From Pannonibacter sp. XCT-53 (GTDB taxonomy: Bacteria > Pseudomonadota > Alphaproteobacteria > Rhizobiales > Stappiaceae), in NCBI RefSeq assembly GCF_009915765.1, contig NZ_JAABLQ010000001.1, positions 558,001-622,000 of the forward strand: a stretch of DNA of 64,000 nucleotides, given 5' to 3'. This document shows, piece after piece, positions 16,916-24,255 of the stretch; the first letter of the stretch is position 1, and the number at the start of each line of letters is the position of its first letter. Made by a program: the position numbers and the translations under genes. The notes beneath the pieces were generated by a model. It saw nothing but the letters and a program-made list of their open reading frames with translations, was not told where the DNA came from and did not search any database.

Positions 16916-18433
16916 TTAGAAGAGCTGCAGCACCGTCTGATCCGCCTGCGACGCGAAGGAGAGCGATGTGGAGGCCAGCTGCTGCCGGGTCTGCAGGGCA
17001 AGGAGGTTGGCACCTTCCATGTTGGTGTCGGCGAGGGTCAGCTTGCCTGCGCCTTCCTGCAGCGTGTTCATCATCTTCTTGGTGTAGTCCTGCCGGATTT
17101 CCACGGTCGACAGGTTGGTGCCGAACTCGGAAGCCTGGGCACGCAGGTTCGAGAGGGCGTTGTTCAGGCGGTCGATCGTCTTGTTGATCGCCTCGTCCGA
17201 CGCGAAGCCCGAATCCTGCTGGGCCACCACATTGACGCCATCCGTGTCCGCCGTGAAGGCGGCCGCCGCAAAGTCCTTGTTGTCGCTCTTCAGCGTCAGG
17301 GACACATCGCTCTCGATGGTGATCTTGCCGGTGCCGGTGTTGAAGGAGGCACTGACGCCGTTGAAGTCCTTGATGAAGTCGACAAGGTCTTCGACAGTGG
17401 TGGTCTTGCCGACTTCCAGCGAGCCGAGCTCGTAGCCGTTGCCGTCTTCCAGCGTCAGCGTGTCGCCGACGTTGAAGGAGCCGGAGTTCATGAGCAGCTG
17501 GCTGGTGGCGGTGTAGTTGTTCGCGGTCACCGAGGCGAGGTCAGCCGGGGCCGGCGTGGCGGCACCGCCGTCGGTGTTGCGCAGGAACACGTTGTCGTTC
17601 GAGGTGATCGTCAGCGTGCCGGTCTTCTCGTCGAACTCGGCCCGCACACCGGCGGCCTTGTTGATCTCGTCAACGACGTTCTGAACCGTCGTGCCGGCAC
17701 CAATTGTGATTGCGGACGTTCCCGAGACGATCGAACCGCCGCCGGAGGCTGCCGTGCGCAGCTGCAGAACGTCGCCGGTGTCAAGGCTGGTGGCGTCGGA
17801 GATCAGAGAGCCCGAGGTCAGCGTGTTGCCGGAGGTGTTGGTGAAGGTGATGGTGGCCTTGCCGCCCTCGATCTGCAGCGACGACGCGCCGCCCTTGGCT
17901 TCCTTCAGGTCCTGCAGGTTGAGGCCGCCGGACAGCGTCGTGTCGGTGTAGTCGACGGCCGACACGGTCAGCTTCGAGGTGGCATCCTCGTTGAAGATCG
18001 CGGTCAGGTCGTTGCCTTCGCCGGCCAGCAGGTTCTTGCCCTTGTAGGACGAATCCTTGGAAACGTCCTCGATCTGCTTCAGCAGGTCGTTGTACTGCTT
18101 GGCGTACTGGGCGCGCTCGTACTGGCTCTGGGTCTGCAGCGCCTGGTTGGCCTTGGCCTTGGCGGTCTCGACCAGCTTGGTGATCGAGGTGATGCCCTGA
18201 TCCGCCGCCTTCATCGTCTGCACCACCTGGCCCATGTCGTCGAGCAGGGTGCCGAGGTCGTTGGCGCGGTTGCTCAGGCCCGACGCGGTGAAGAAGGAAT
18301 TCGGGTTGTCGAGGGCCGAGTTGACCTTCTTGCCGGTCGCCAGCTTGTTCTGGACGTTTGACATCAGGTCGGCGGTGCTCTGGAGCGTCAGCAGGTTCTG
18401 CCGTACGGCAGCCGACAGGGTGATATCAGCCAT
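16916..18433 (-). CDS. Flagellin (copy 3)
   Basis: A 505-residue flagellin differing from copy 2 by scattered substitutions (for example MADITLSAAVRQNLLTLQSTADLMSNVQNKL at the start and QTVLQLF at the end). The two copies are a recent tandem duplication whose coding parts and promoters are both conserved. Start at 18433 aligned to paralogs. The leader carries a C-AGAAA-G hairpin and a CCC-AGGAAA-GGG Shine-Dalgarno hairpin. Three helically phased GTAAACAT elements lie upstream. Has its own terminator. Confidence 0.95.
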   Translation of the reverse strand: MADITLSAAVRQNLLTLQSTADLMSNVQNKLATGKKVNSALDNPNSFFTASGLSNRANDLGTLLDDMGQVVQTMKAADQGITSITKLVETAKAKANQALQTQSQYERAQYAKQYNDLLKQIEDVSKDSSYKGKNLLAGEGNDLTAIFNEDATSKLTVSAVDYTDTTLSGGLNLQDLKEAKGGASSLQIEGGKATITFTNTSGNTLTSGSLISDATSLDTGDVLQLRTAASGGGSIVSGTSAITIGAGTTVQNVVDEINKAAGVRAEFDEKTGTLTITSNDNVFLRNTDGGAATPAPADLASVTANNYTATSQLLMNSGSFNVGDTLTLEDGNGYELGSLEVGKTTTVEDLVDFIKDFNGVSASFNTGTGKITIESDVSLTLKSDNKDFAAAAFTADTDGVNVVAQQDSGFASDEAINKTIDRLNNALSNLRAQASEFGTNLSTVEIRQDYTKKMMNTLQEGAGKLTLADTNMEGANLLALQTRQQLASTSLSFASQADQTVLQLF

Positions 18434-18440
18434 TACTAGT

Positions 18441-18452
18441 CCCTTTCCTGGG
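18441..18452 (-). promoter_or_regulatory. Shine-Dalgarno hairpin of flagellin copy 3 mRNA
   Basis: CCC-AGGAAA-GGG in the mRNA, identical to the element before copy 2, with the ribosome binding site in the loop. Confidence 0.45.
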
Positions 18453-18465
18453 TCCACACATGACG

Positions 18466-18482
18466 CCGCTCTTTCTGAGCGG
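18466..18482 (-). promoter_or_regulatory. 5'-leader hairpin of flagellin copy 3 (AGAAA loop)
   Basis: CCGCTC-AGAAA-GAGCGG in the mRNA: the stem is identical to copy 2 while two loop bases differ, still fitting AGRAM. Its 3' end is 32 nt before the start codon. Confidence 0.65.
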
Positions 18483-18495
18483 GTATGGGCTGATC

Positions 18496-18524
18496 ATGAT
18501 TTGGTAACCCTAATCAAAGGTAAA
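18496..18524 (-). promoter_or_regulatory. Promoter of flagellin copy 3
   Basis: Coding-strand TTTACC (-35) and AATCAT (-10) with a 17-bp spacer, aligned base for base with the copy 2 promoter. The CtrA-like site is degenerate here (TAAT...GGTAAA), so CtrA dependence may be weaker. Confidence 0.4.
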
Positions 18525-18621
18525 CATCGGCAAATTTAAGGTTAATCAAACGTAAACATGACTTTCTGGCGGAATACTGCCGGCTTTTGAAGAATTAACC
18601 AAGGTTAATTTTCGTAAACAT
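18520..18621. repeat. Three phased GTAAACAT elements upstream of flagellin copy 3
   Basis: GTAAACAT occurs at 18520-18527, 18552-18559 and 18614-18621, twice preceded by TAATCAAA-like sequence. The spacings of 32 and 62 bp are near three and six helical turns, so a protein bound at all three would sit on one face of the DNA. These look like repeated binding sites for an activator of the flagellin gene. Confidence 0.5.
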
Positions 18622-18712
18622 TGATTTCTGGCGCGGTTGGGCTGGGGGGCGGACTGGCAAGGATTGCGATCGGCCCGGCGCAAGCGGGGGCACGGGGACG
18701 GACCAAACGAAA

Positions 18713-18735
18713 ACGGCGGGCCAGGGGCCCGCCGT
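18713..18735 (-). terminator. Terminator of flagellin copy 4
   Basis: A 10-bp perfect stem (ACGGCGGGCC with GGCCCGCCGT), 3-nt loop, followed on the minus strand by TTTCG. It is 32 bp past the copy 4 stop. Confidence 0.85.
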
Positions 18736-18767
18736 CCGAAACCGGAACTCCGGTGAGTGAATGTCGA

Positions 18768-19928
18768 TCAGAACAGCCGCAGCACGTTCTGATCGGCCTG
18801 GGAGGCCAGCGACAGGGCCGTGGAGGCCAGGGACTGCTGGGTCTGCAGGGCCAGGAGGTTGGCGCCTTCCTGGTTGGTGTCGGCGAGGGTCAGCTTGCCG
18901 GCGCCTTCCTGCAGGGTGTTGATCATCGCCTTGGTGAAGTCCTGGCGGTTCTGCACGATCGACAGGTTGGTACCGAAGGTCGACGCCTGGGCACGCAGGG
19001 TTTCCTGGGCCGTCTGGAGCTTCTTCAGGGACGCTTCGATGTCGCTGTCCTTGGCAAAGCCGGATTCGGCCGAGTTGTTGGTCGTGCGGTCCGCGAAGGA
19101 GCCCGAAGCGGACGAGGACGAGGCCATCGTCAGCTTGAACTCGGAGGTCACGGTCATGGTGCTGCCGGAGCGTGCTGCGCTGACACCGGCGGTGTCATCG
19201 AGGAACTTCTCCAGATCGTTGACCGTGGTCGTCGAGGTGATCTCGAACTTGCCGACTTCAGTGCCGTTGGTGTCGGTCAGGGTGAGCACGTCGCCGGCGG
19301 CGAATTCGCTGTCGGCGGTGAGCAGGCTGCCGCCGGTCAGGGCCGCCGAGGCGGTGCCGTTGGTGAGCGTGATCGTCGCGGTGCCCGACGTTCCGGTGGC
19401 GAGATTGGCGAGGTTCAGACCTTCCGACAGGGTGGTGTCGGTGTAGTCAACGGCGGTGATGTCGAGGTTCGACGAACCGTTTTCGTTGAAGGTCACCTTC
19501 AGGTCGTTACCGGTGCCACCCAGCAGGTTCTTGCCCTTGTAGCCGGAGTCCTTGGCGATGTCCTCGATCTGCGTCAGGAGCTCGTTGAACTCCTTGGCAT
19601 ACTTGGTGCGCTGGACCTGGCTGGAGGACTGGGCGGCCTGGTTGGCCTTCGCCTTGGCGGCGTCAACCAGGTCGGAGATCGCGGTGATCCCCTTGTCGGC
19701 CGCCTTCAGGGTCTGGGTCGTCTGGCCCATGTCGTCGAGCAGGGTGCCCAGATCGCTCGACCGGTTTTCGAGACCCTTGGCGGTGAAGAAAGAATTCGGG
19801 TTGTCGAGCGCGGAATTGACCTTCTTGCCCGTGGAGAGTTTCTCCTGGACGCGGCTCATCATCTCAGACGTGGACTGAAGAGCGGTGAGGTTGGCGCGAA
19901 CGGCGCTCGAAATGGTGATACCAGCCAT
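18768..19928 (-). CDS. Flagellin (copy 4)
   Basis: A 386-residue flagellin closely similar to copy 5. N-terminus MAGITISSAVRANLTALQSTSEMMSRVQEKLSTGKKVNSALDNPNSFFTAKGL, C-terminus LALQTQQSLASTALSLASQADQNVLRLF. The variable domain is about 120 residues shorter than in copies 1-3. Its leader has a C-AGGAA-G hairpin and a second hairpin with the Shine-Dalgarno sequence in the loop. Has its own terminator. Filaments built from several flagellins are usual in this order. Confidence 0.95.
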   Translation of the reverse strand: MAGITISSAVRANLTALQSTSEMMSRVQEKLSTGKKVNSALDNPNSFFTAKGLENRSSDLGTLLDDMGQTTQTLKAADKGITAISDLVDAAKAKANQAAQSSSQVQRTKYAKEFNELLTQIEDIAKDSGYKGKNLLGGTGNDLKVTFNENGSSNLDITAVDYTDTTLSEGLNLANLATGTSGTATITLTNGTASAALTGGSLLTADSEFAAGDVLTLTDTNGTEVGKFEITSTTTVNDLEKFLDDTAGVSAARSGSTMTVTSEFKLTMASSSSASGSFADRTTNNSAESGFAKDSDIEASLKKLQTAQETLRAQASTFGTNLSIVQNRQDFTKAMINTLQEGAGKLTLADTNQEGANLLALQTQQSLASTALSLASQADQNVLRLF

Positions 19929-19933
19929 CGTTT

Positions 19934-19951
19934 TATTCCTTCCTGGGAATA
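19934..19951 (-). promoter_or_regulatory. Shine-Dalgarno hairpin of flagellin copy 4 mRNA
   Basis: TATTCC-CAGGAA-GGAATA in the mRNA: a 6-bp stem with AGGA in the loop, ending 5 nt before the start codon. The stem is unrelated to that of copies 2/3 but the ribosome binding site is presented the same way. Confidence 0.6.
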
Positions 19952-19961
19952 CTCTTTACTT

Positions 19962-19978
19962 GAACCCTTCCTGGGTTC
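19962..19978 (-). promoter_or_regulatory. 5'-leader hairpin of flagellin copy 4 (AGGAA loop)
   Basis: GAACCC-AGGAA-GGGTTC in the mRNA: a 6-bp stem with no sequence in common with that of copies 2/3, yet the same 5-nt AGRAM loop and C-G closing pair. Its 3' end is 33 nt before the start codon, the same distance as in copies 2 and 3. Confidence 0.65.
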
Positions 19979-20124
19979 GACAGCTGTGAGCCTGCGCTTC
20001 AATTCGTAACTGGGTGTAAATGAACTTGGTTAGTGGTAATTAACCTTAACAAGGCTGAAAGTTGATCTGACAGGGATTTGCAAAATGCTGACGGATCAGC
20101 AGCCTGACGCCGGCGCTCAAAAGT

Positions 20125-20153
20125 AAAGCGGCGGACCAGAGGCCCGCCGCTTT
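20125..20153 (-). terminator. Terminator of flagellin copy 5
   Basis: A 10-bp stem (AAAGCGGCGG with CCGCCGCTTT) followed on the minus strand by ACTTTTG, 39 bp past the copy 5 stop. Confidence 0.85.
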
Positions 20154-20192
20154 CCGCGTCTTGTTGTCCGACGCTCTCCCTGTGTGTCTTGA

Positions 20193-21353
20193 TCAGAACA
20201 GCCGCAGCACGTTCTGGTCTGCAGAGGCGGCCAGCGAGAGGGCCGTGGAGGCCAGCGACTGCTGGGTCTGCAGGGCGAGGAGGTTGGCGCCTTCCTGGTT
20301 GGTGTCGGCGAGGGTCAGCTTGCCGGCGCCTTCCTGCAGGGTGTTGATCATCGCCTTGGTGAAGTCCTGGCGGTTCTGCACGATCGACAGGTTGGTACCG
20401 AAGGTCGATGCCTGCGAGCGCAGGGTTTCCTGGGCGCTCTGGAGCTTCTTCAGGGTCGCCTGGATATCGCTGTCCTTGGCAAAGCCGGATTCGGCCGAGT
20501 TGTTGGTCGTGCGGTCCGCGAAGGAGCCCGACGCGGACGAGGACGAGGCCATCGTCAGCTTGAACTCGGACGTCACCGTCATGGTGCTGCCGGTGCGCGA
20601 CGCGCTGACGCCGGCGGTGTCGTCGAGGAACTTCTCGAGGTCATTGACCGTCGACGTCGCCTTCACCTCGAACTTGCCAATTTCCGTGCCGTTGGTGTCC
20701 GTCAGGGTCAGCACGTCGCCGGCAGCAAACTCGCGGTCAGCGGTCAGCAGGCTGCCGCCGGTCAGGGCCGCCGAGGCGGTGCCGTTGGTGAGCGAGATCG
20801 TCGCGGTGCCCGAGGTGCCCGACGCCAGACGCGCCAGGTTGAGGCCGTCCGAAGATGTGGTGTCGGTGTAGTCCACCGCCGAGATGTTGAGGCTCGAGGT
20901 GCCGTTTTCGTTGAAGGTCACCTTCAGGTCGTTACCGGTGCCACCCAGCAGGTTCTTGCCGCTGTAGCCCGCATCCTTGGCGATGTCCTCGATCTGCGTC
21001 ATCAGCTCGTTGAACTCTTTCGAGTACTGCGCGCGCTGGGTCTGGCTCGAGGTCTGGGACGCCTGGTTGGCCTTGGCCTTGGCGGCATCGACCAGATCCG
21101 AGATGGCCTTGATGCCCTTGTCGGCCGCCTTCAGGGTCTGCACCGACTGGCCCATGTCATCCAGCAGGGTGCCCAGGTCACCGGCGCGGTTGGACAGGCC
21201 CTGCGCGGTGAAGAAGGAGTTCGGGTTGTCCAGCGCCGAGTTGACCTTTTTGCCCGTGGAGAGCTTCTCCTGGACCTTGCTCATCATCTCGGAGGTGGAC
21301 TGCAGGGCGTTGAGGTTGGTTCTCACCGCGCTGGAGAGGGTTATTCCTGCCAT
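20193..21353 (-). CDS. Flagellin (copy 5)
   Basis: A 386-residue flagellin and first flagellin after flaG on this strand. N-terminus MAGITLSSAVRTNLNALQSTSEMMSKVQEKLSTGKKVNSALDNPNSFFTAQGL; C-terminus LALQTQQSLASTALSLAASADQNVLRLF. Nearly the same as copy 4, with substitutions mostly in the middle. Its leader is special: the Shine-Dalgarno GAAGGAAC can pair with an upstream GTTCCTTC, and the C-AGAAA-G hairpin is nested between them. AT-rich sequence (21411-21530) upstream should contain the promoter, with a near-match CtrA box at 21463-21477. Confidence 0.95.
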   Translation of the reverse strand: MAGITLSSAVRTNLNALQSTSEMMSKVQEKLSTGKKVNSALDNPNSFFTAQGLSNRAGDLGTLLDDMGQSVQTLKAADKGIKAISDLVDAAKAKANQASQTSSQTQRAQYSKEFNELMTQIEDIAKDAGYSGKNLLGGTGNDLKVTFNENGTSSLNISAVDYTDTTSSDGLNLARLASGTSGTATISLTNGTASAALTGGSLLTADREFAAGDVLTLTDTNGTEIGKFEVKATSTVNDLEKFLDDTAGVSASRTGSTMTVTSEFKLTMASSSSASGSFADRTTNNSAESGFAKDSDIQATLKKLQSAQETLRSQASTFGTNLSIVQNRQDFTKAMINTLQEGAGKLTLADTNQEGANLLALQTQQSLASTALSLAASADQNVLRLF

Positions 21354-21359
21354 TTTCTT

Positions 21360-21406
21360 GTTCCTTCTGGTTTGCGCCTGTCATCCTTTCTGAATGACGA
21401 AGGAAC
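21360..21406 (-). promoter_or_regulatory. Ribosome-binding-site sequestering leader of flagellin copy 5
   Basis: In the mRNA GTTCCTTC (from 21399-21406) is fully complementary to the Shine-Dalgarno segment GAAGGAAC (from 21360-21367), 6 nt before the start codon. Between them lies a 7-bp hairpin, GTCATTC-AGAAA-GGATGAC (21380-21398), with one U-G pair and the AGRAM loop found in three other flagellin leaders. The layout suggests a translational switch. Confidence 0.65.
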
Positions 21407-21462
21407 CATGCAGGACAAGGGCTGTATTACTTGTAAATCGATATGGTTTCCCGAATTTAAGT

Positions 21463-21477
21463 TTAAACAGGTGTAAA
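21463..21477. promoter_or_regulatory. Near-match CtrA box before flagellin copy 5
   Basis: TTAA-N7-TAAA, one mismatch from TTAA-N7-TTAA. The GGTGTAAAT part recurs upstream of copy 4. It probably belongs to the promoter. Confidence 0.35.
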
Positions 21478-21590
21478 TTTAACTGATTTCTTTATTTTGG
21501 ATTTACGTTAATCGTGTTGGTGAATAATCTTGGTTAACTTCAGAAGCTTCGTTGCCTTGCTTGGGTTTCGTCCGTTGGTGGGGTAAACGA

Positions 21591-21621
21591 AAGGCCCTCG
21601 CGCCGGTTGGCGGAGGGCCTT
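21591..21621 (-). terminator. Terminator of flaG-like gene
   Basis: A 9-bp outer stem (AAGGCCCTC with GAGGGCCTT) with an inner GC-rich stem, followed on the minus strand by TCGTTT. It is 30 bp after the flaG-like stop. Confidence 0.8.
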
Positions 21622-21650
21622 GCTCGTTGGGGTGAGGGTGGTGCCTGCAG

Positions 21651-22040
21651 TCAGGCGGTGCGCATCACGGTGGACTTCGGCTGCTCGCCGGCCTGTGCGT
21701 CAACGCTGCGGGCATAGGCGCGCAGCTTGCGCAAGGTTTCGCTCGGCACCTGGTTCACGACCTCTCCGGACTCCTGGTCCATGGCCACATAGATCAGGGA
21801 CTGGCTTTCCGGGTCGAGCTTGTTCTTGCGCACAAGCTCGCGCACCTGCTGGCCGCCGACAGGCTCTGCCTTGCGGTCTTCGGCCGCGGTGCGGCCCGAC
21901 TGGGTGTCCTCGGACGGCGGAACCGTCTTGGACGGTGCGATCTCTGTCTTGGTGGCGGGGGCGTTGCGCTGCTCCGCCCGCGCTTCCGGTGTGATTGCCG
22001 TGTAGGACGGCAACGGCGACCGGACAACTCCTGTGTCCAT
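21651..22040 (-). CDS. flaG: FlaG-like flagellar protein
   Basis: A 129-residue protein. The C-terminal part, DPESQSLIYVAMDQESGEVVNQVPSETLRKLRAYAR (residues about 76-111), matches the FlaG pattern of a strand carrying D-x-x-T/S-G-E-V followed by I/V-P-x-E-x-L. FlaG proteins affect filament length. The first 70 residues are disordered and Pro/Thr/Glu-rich. GAGGAGG lies upstream of the start. Located between the flagellin cluster and flgN/flgJ/flgI, with its own terminator. The family call rests on this short motif. Confidence 0.7.
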   Translation of the reverse strand: MDTGVVRSPLPSYTAITPEARAEQRNAPATKTEIAPSKTVPPSEDTQSGRTAAEDRKAEPVGGQQVRELVRKNKLDPESQSLIYVAMDQESGEVVNQVPSETLRKLRAYARSVDAQAGEQPKSTVMRTA

Positions 22041-22112
22041 GGCGGCCTCCTCGGGATCCTGGTTCCTAGACCCGATGCTACAGGATGACGCTACGACAAG
22101 GACGTGAATCGG

Positions 22113-22142
22113 CCGTTAACGGAAATGAGAGGATTTTAACGG
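22113..22142. promoter_or_regulatory. CCGTTAA-N16-TTAACGG inverted repeat before flaG
   Basis: Two perfect 7-bp inverted arms with TTAAC half-sites, 73 bp upstream of the flaG-like start. Probable operator of this gene; the spacing is not that of a CtrA box. Confidence 0.35.
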
Positions 22143-22173
22143 GCTGCTTTTTTCCGCACTGATTCGCCAGGTC

Positions 22174-22665
22174 TCAGAGCGACCGGTTGACGGAGATGCC
22201 TTCCGCCGGCCGCGGCGCCGCGGGCGGCGCGCCGGCGGGACCGTAGGTGGTGGTGCGCTGCTTGGCGCCGACGGCCCGTGCAACCGTGTTGACGATCGAA
22301 TCCGCCACCTCGCGGGCCGTCGCGAGGACTGCAAGGTTGATCCGCAGCACGGGCTGGAACTCGGCGTGCTGGCGCCGCAGTGCCTGCACGGCCGCCGGCG
22401 CAAGGTTGCCGAGCGCGACGGAGTGTTCCTTCGCGTAGAGAACACCCTGGGTGTAGTGATGCACCAGCACCGCCTTCTCGCCCTGCAGGTCGCCCGCGGC
22501 GCGCAGCTGGCCAGCGCGCACCAGATCGGTCTCCGTCTCGACCACTTCGAGCAGACGTTCCATGGTCTTGCGGACGGCGTTGCAGAAGTTCTCGGCTTCC
22601 TGCCGGCTCACCGGGCGTTCGATGGAAAAGGGAAGGGCGGCGGTGGCTTCAGCCTTCTCGATCAC
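22174..22665 (-). CDS. FlgN-like flagellar chaperone (putative)
   Basis: A 163-residue, mainly helical protein. Residues 20-70 (QEAENFCNAVRKTMERLLEVVETETDLVRAGQL) and the C-terminal RINLAVLATAREVADSIVNTVAR resemble FlgN-type export chaperones, which bring FlgK and FlgL to the export gate. Similarity is low and by pattern only. Its start overlaps the stop of the flgJ-like gene by 4 bp, so it belongs to the flgI-flgJ unit, a position where alphaproteobacteria often have such a gene. Confidence 0.6.
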   Translation of the reverse strand: MIEKAEATAALPFSIERPVSRQEAENFCNAVRKTMERLLEVVETETDLVRAGQLRAAGDLQGEKAVLVHHYTQGVLYAKEHSVALGNLAPAAVQALRRQHAEFQPVLRINLAVLATAREVADSIVNTVARAVGAKQRTTTYGPAGAPPAAPRPAEGISVNRSL

Positions 22666-22976
22666 TGGGGTATCTCCTGCAGGGTCAGCAGTTCACGTTC
22701 GAGGGTCGCGGCAATTCCGATGCCGCCGCGCCCGGCGATGTTCTTTGCAAATTCGTCGACGAGCATCCCCTGCCAGGTCTCCGAGCCCGCGCCGCCGCCC
22801 CAGGCCCCGCCTTCCTCCAGACCGGAGAACATGGACTGAAGCATGGTGTTGAGGAACACGGCCTCGTAGGCGCGGGCCGCTTCCTTGATCTGGGTCTCGG
22901 GATCGGCGTTGCGTGCGGCCAGCGTGCTGGCGGGCAGGGTGTGCAGGGCCGGGATGGTGCTTGTGCTGGTCAACAT
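22662..22976 (-). CDS. flgJ: Rod-binding protein FlgJ, N-terminal type (CheL)
   Basis: A 104-residue protein with the FlgJ rod-binding core: EAARAYEAVFLNTMLQSMFSGLEEG (about residues 32-56) and the GRGGIGIAATLERELL C-terminus. It lacks the muramidase domain of enteric FlgJ, as is normal in alphaproteobacteria, where it is also called CheL. It helps rod and P-ring assembly. Start and flgI stop overlap by one base (TGATG), indicating coupling. Confidence 0.88.
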   Translation of the reverse strand: MLTSTSTIPALHTLPASTLAARNADPETQIKEAARAYEAVFLNTMLQSMFSGLEEGGAWGGGAGSETWQGMLVDEFAKNIAGRGGIGIAATLERELLTLQEIPQ

Positions 22977-24091
22977 CAGAGCGCCTCGATTTCCGCCTGC
23001 AGCGCGCCGGCGGCCTTGATTGCCTGGAGGATGGAGATCATGTCGCGCGGGCCGATGCCGAGCGCATTGAGCCCGGTGACCAGTTCCTGCAACGTCACGG
23101 TTTCCTTGAGGATGGCGAGCTTCTTGTCGCTGCTGTCGTCGACGGTCACATCCGAGCGCGGCACGACGGCAGTCTCGCCGTTGGCAAAGGGAAGGGGCTG
23201 CGACACCTCCGGGCTTTCGGCGATCGTGACCGTCAGGTTGCCCTGGGCAACGGCCACGGTGGAGACCTTCACGTTCTGGCCCATCACGATGATGCCGGAG
23301 TTCTCGTCGATGACCACCCGGGCCGGCAGGTCCGGCTCGATGATCAGCTGCTCGATGTCGGTCAGGAGGTCGACGATGTTGCCGTTGTAGTCGCGGGGCA
23401 CGTCGATGCGCACCGTGGACGGATCCATCGGCTCGGCGGTCGGCATGCCGATGAGCTCGTTGATCGCCAGCGCGACGCGACGGGACGTGGTGAGGTCCGG
23501 ATTGCGCAGCGCCAGACGAACGCTGGTCATTCCGGCCAGCTTGAACTCGACCTCGCGCTCGACCAGCGCCCCATTGGCGATGCGGCCCGAGGTCGGCACG
23601 CCCCGGATCACGGCAGCCGCATCCGCCTGTGCGGAAAAGCCCGCGATGGCCACCGAGCCTTGCGCGATGGCATAGACTTCGCCGTCGGCACCCATCAGCG
23701 GCGTGACCAGCAGGGTGCCGCCCTGCAGGCTGTCCGCATCGCCGAGGGCGCTGACATTGACGTCGATGCGCGTGCCCTGGGTCGAGAAGGGCGGCAGGTT
23801 GGCGGTCACCATCACCGCAGCGACGTTGTTGGTGTTGAGGTCAATGCCGCGCGTGTTGACGCCGAGGCGTTCCAGCATGGCCTGCAGACTTTGCCGGGTG
23901 AAGGGCGCGTTGCGCAGGCTGTCGCCGGTGCCATTGAGACCGACGACAAGGCCGTAGCCGATCAGCTGGTTCTCGCGGATGCCTTCAAAGTCGGCGATGT
24001 CCTTGATGCGCGAGGCGGCCGAGGCCGCCGTGGCCAGGCAGGCCAGGAGCACGAAAACGGCGCCGAAGCGGAACAGGTTGGCAGACGTCAT
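22976..24091 (-). CDS. flgI: Flagellar P-ring protein FlgI
   Basis: About 371 residues including a signal peptide (FRFGAVFVLLACLATAASA). The mature start SRIKDIADFEGIRENQLIGYGLVVGLNGTGD and the end GIGPRDMISILQAIKAAGALQAEIEAL are classical FlgI. It forms the periplasmic P ring around the rod. I place the start at 24091: the sigma-54 promoter at 24130-24144 predicts a transcript from about 24118, which excludes the in-frame ATG at 24145 and leaves almost no leader for the one at 24109. Cotranscribed with flgJ and the flgN-like gene; divergent from fliX, as in Caulobacter. Confidence 0.95.
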   Translation of the reverse strand: MTSANLFRFGAVFVLLACLATAASAASRIKDIADFEGIRENQLIGYGLVVGLNGTGDSLRNAPFTRQSLQAMLERLGVNTRGIDLNTNNVAAVMVTANLPPFSTQGTRIDVNVSALGDADSLQGGTLLVTPLMGADGEVYAIAQGSVAIAGFSAQADAAAVIRGVPTSGRIANGALVEREVEFKLAGMTSVRLALRNPDLTTSRRVALAINELIGMPTAEPMDPSTVRIDVPRDYNGNIVDLLTDIEQLIIEPDLPARVVIDENSGIIVMGQNVKVSTVAVAQGNLTVTIAESPEVSQPLPFANGETAVVPRSDVTVDDSSDKKLAILKETVTLQELVTGLNALGIGPRDMISILQAIKAAGALQAEIEAL

Positions 24092-24129
24092 TCGGGGTGA
24101 TCCGGACATGAGTGTTTGCCGGCCTCTAT

Positions 24130-24144
24130 GCGAGAGGCGTGCCA
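24130..24144 (-). promoter_or_regulatory. Sigma-54 promoter of flgI
   Basis: On the minus strand TGGCACG-CCTC-TCGC, with GG and GC 12 bp apart and a single departure (TCGC for TTGC) from consensus. The predicted start is near 24118. Confidence 0.75.
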
Positions 24145-24255
24145 CAGTGTGCGCCGGTTTCGGGATCTTGTCTTAAGGCTCTGGAGATATTGGTTAAATT
24201 TCTCTGAACTCACACCGCGCCATGTGGCTCCCGGGGATAGAGGCCGGGCGAGCGG

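Noticed and set aside
24092..24145. Longer FlgI starting at 24145
   Set aside because: This start is upstream of the predicted sigma-54 transcript start and adds non-conserved residues before the signal peptide.
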